7,236 nucleotides of DNA. Source: Spirochaetales bacterium (GTDB lineage Bacteria > Spirochaetota > Spirochaetia > DSM-16054 > Sediminispirochaetaceae). A program made the position numbers and the translations under genes. The DNA is taken from assembly GCA_021767325.1 (NCBI GenBank), contig JAASTM010000110.1, positions 1-7,236 on the forward strand. The letters run 5' to 3'. Under the pieces are notes generated by a model, which searched no databases, was not told where the DNA came from, and was given only the letters and a program-made list of their open reading frames with translations. This document shows, one piece after another, positions 6,366 to 7,236 of this stretch; position 1 is the first letter of the stretch, and each line of letters opens with the position of its first letter.

Positions 6366-7236
6366 GGTTTTCTCCTTTCTCCTGCTCCGCGGAGTCATGA
6401 GTTTCTGTGGATTGATTTTGGATCTTCTGCAGCGCCGCCAGACCAGCCGGGCTGCCGAGGTTCATACTTTCGATGGCCGAGGAGGGCATCAGCATGATCG
6501 AGCCCTTACTCTGCCGCAGCCCGTCGTAGACCATATTCATGGCGCGCAGCTGAAAAGCCTGCGGATTGTCGCGGTAGAACTCATTGGCCCGGGTTATCTT
6601 TTCGGCCACCGCTATCTCCGCATCGCCGAGGATCTCCCGGGCCTGCCGCTCGCGGTGGGCCTGGGCCTTGCGGCTCATAATGTCTTCCAGCTCCTTGGGA
6701 ATGATGATATCGGTAAATTCGACCGAGAGAATGGTGATTCCCCAGGGATTTGTTTTAGCATCGAGGATGCGCTGCAGCTCTCGGCCGACTTCGTCACGCT
6801 TTGATAGGAGGGTGTTCAGGTCGTGGCTGCCTATGGAATCCCGCAGTGCGGTTTGGGCCGAGAGGGTAACCGCTTCCAGGAAGTTCTCTACCTCCAGAAT
6901 AGCCTTCTGGGGGTCCCAGATCATCCAAAAGCAGATAGCGTCGATGTGGACCGGCACATTGTCCATACTGAGGGTTCGCTCGGCGCTGAAATCGGTCACT
7001 CTGATGCGGGTGTCGACCTTGTTAGCAATACGATCGACGAAGGGGATCAGAAAAAAGAGCCCCGCCTCCTGCACCCGTTTGAATTTACCCATCCGCAGGA
7101 TAACCGCTTTATCCCAGTGGTACATCAGCTGGGTAGTGGAGGAGGCCATCACCGCAATGGCCGGAATGAGGTAGGCGAAGGGGTTCATCGAAGCGCTCAC
7201 CTGAAACAGCACTATCCATCCGGCAACCAGAGCAAA
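6349..7236 (-). CDS. Slipin/stomatin-type SPFH (band 7) membrane protein, 5' end probably beyond the window
   Basis: A membrane-anchored scaffold of the stomatin/slipin branch of the SPFH superfamily. Numbering from an in-frame GTG at 7212 (287 aa): a hydrophobic N-terminus including 11-26; the SPFH entry motif WDKAVILRMGKF (33-44); GLFFLIPFVDRI; DTRIRVTDF; and the slipin-specific NPWGI (155-159). IIIPKELEDIMSRKAQAHRERQARE follows, then a coiled-coil helix (about 173-212), and QAFQLRAMNMVYDGL to PSSAIESM at the C-terminus. The frame has no stop before the right edge and its upstream codons read hydrophobic (ALVAGWIVLFQV), so the true start is probably outside. ATG 7188, preceded by AGGTGA, is an internal alternative. 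Such proteins form large membrane-associated oligomers and are commonly encoded beside NfeD; no NfeD is visible, though one could lie just beyond the edge. A 17-nt overlap with the ATPase gene makes it the first visible gene of the transport operon. Its role there (stabilising or clustering the permeases) is inferred. Confidence 0.9.
   Translation of the reverse strand, partial: FALVAGWIVLFQVSASMNPFAYLIPAIAVMASSTTQLMYHWDKAVILRMGKFKRVQEAGLFFLIPFVDRIANKVDTRIRVTDFSAERTLSMDNVPVHIDAICFWMIWDPQKAILEVENFLEAVTLSAQTALRDSIGSHDLNTLLSKRDEVGRELQRILDAKTNPWGITILSVEFTDIIIPKELEDIMSRKAQAHRERQAREILGDAEIAVAEKITRANEFYRDNPQAFQLRAMNMVYDGLRQSKGSIMLMPSSAIESMNLGSPAGLAALQKIQNQSTETHDSAEQEKGENHDPNT
6372..6377 (-). promoter_or_regulatory. 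Ribosome binding site that fixes the ATPase start at 6365
   Basis: AAGGAG lies six bases before ATG 6365, inside the 3' end of the slipin gene. The alternative in-frame ATG at 6398 has nothing comparable upstream, so this site decides the start. Confidence 0.75.

Noticed and set aside
6385..6394. Perfect 10-bp palindrome CTCCGCGGAG
   Set aside because: It lies in the slipin coding tail (Ser-Ala-Glu codons), has no loop or T-run, and is short enough to arise by chance in GC-rich DNA.
6366..6398. ATG 6398 as the start of the ATPase
   Set aside because: It has no ribosome site and gives an unconserved Arg/Lys-rich extension, whereas ATG 6365 has AAGGAG at ideal spacing and begins at the conserved N-terminus.
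6259..6804. A + strand open frame spanning the ATPase/slipin junction
   Set aside because: It crosses two recognised minus-strand genes and shows no conserved motif.

Overview
The window comes from a diderm bacterium of moderately high GC, roughly 55-60% by eye in most coding stretches. A spirochaete is the best guess. The partial protein at the left edge looks like a spirochaete-restricted family of unknown function. The rest is a Lol/MacB-like envelope transport cluster ending in an outer-membrane beta-barrel, which requires an outer membrane. The spirochaete assignment rests on recalled protein resemblance, so it is only moderately secure.

Layout: on the + strand, 1-531 is the 3' end of an uncharacterised helical protein whose start lies outside the window. 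It converges on a long minus-strand gene series. A short GC-rich inverted repeat (552-570) separates the two and overlaps the stop codon of the last minus-strand gene. Everything from 569 to the right edge reads on the minus strand. In transcription order (right to left) the genes are: a slipin/stomatin-type SPFH membrane protein (open through the right edge); an ABC ATPase of the LolD/MacB class; two separate, diverged four-helix FtsX/MacB-type permeases; a secreted LolA-like periplasmic protein; a secreted outer-membrane beta-barrel; and an O6-alkylguanine-DNA alkyltransferase. Every junction is tight: overlaps of 17 and 7 nt, or gaps of 5, 11, 24 and 25 nt. Most genes have strong GGAGG-type ribosome sites and there is no room for a promoter, so this should be one operon.

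How the genes may work together (inference): the ATPase and two permeases would form a LolCDE-like 1:1:2 complex that removes a hydrophobic or lipidated substrate from the inner membrane. The LolA-fold protein would carry it across the periplasm, and the beta-barrel would receive or export it at the outer membrane. The slipin would organise or stabilise the inner-membrane complex. No MacA-type adaptor, TolC-like channel, LolB-like lipoprotein or lipobox-bearing substrate is encoded in the window. The alkyltransferase looks like a functionally unrelated passenger at the operon's end.

No tRNA, rRNA, CRISPR, insertion sequence or prophage feature was seen. No stretch over 300 bases lacks a gene; the longest intergenic interval is 37 bases.
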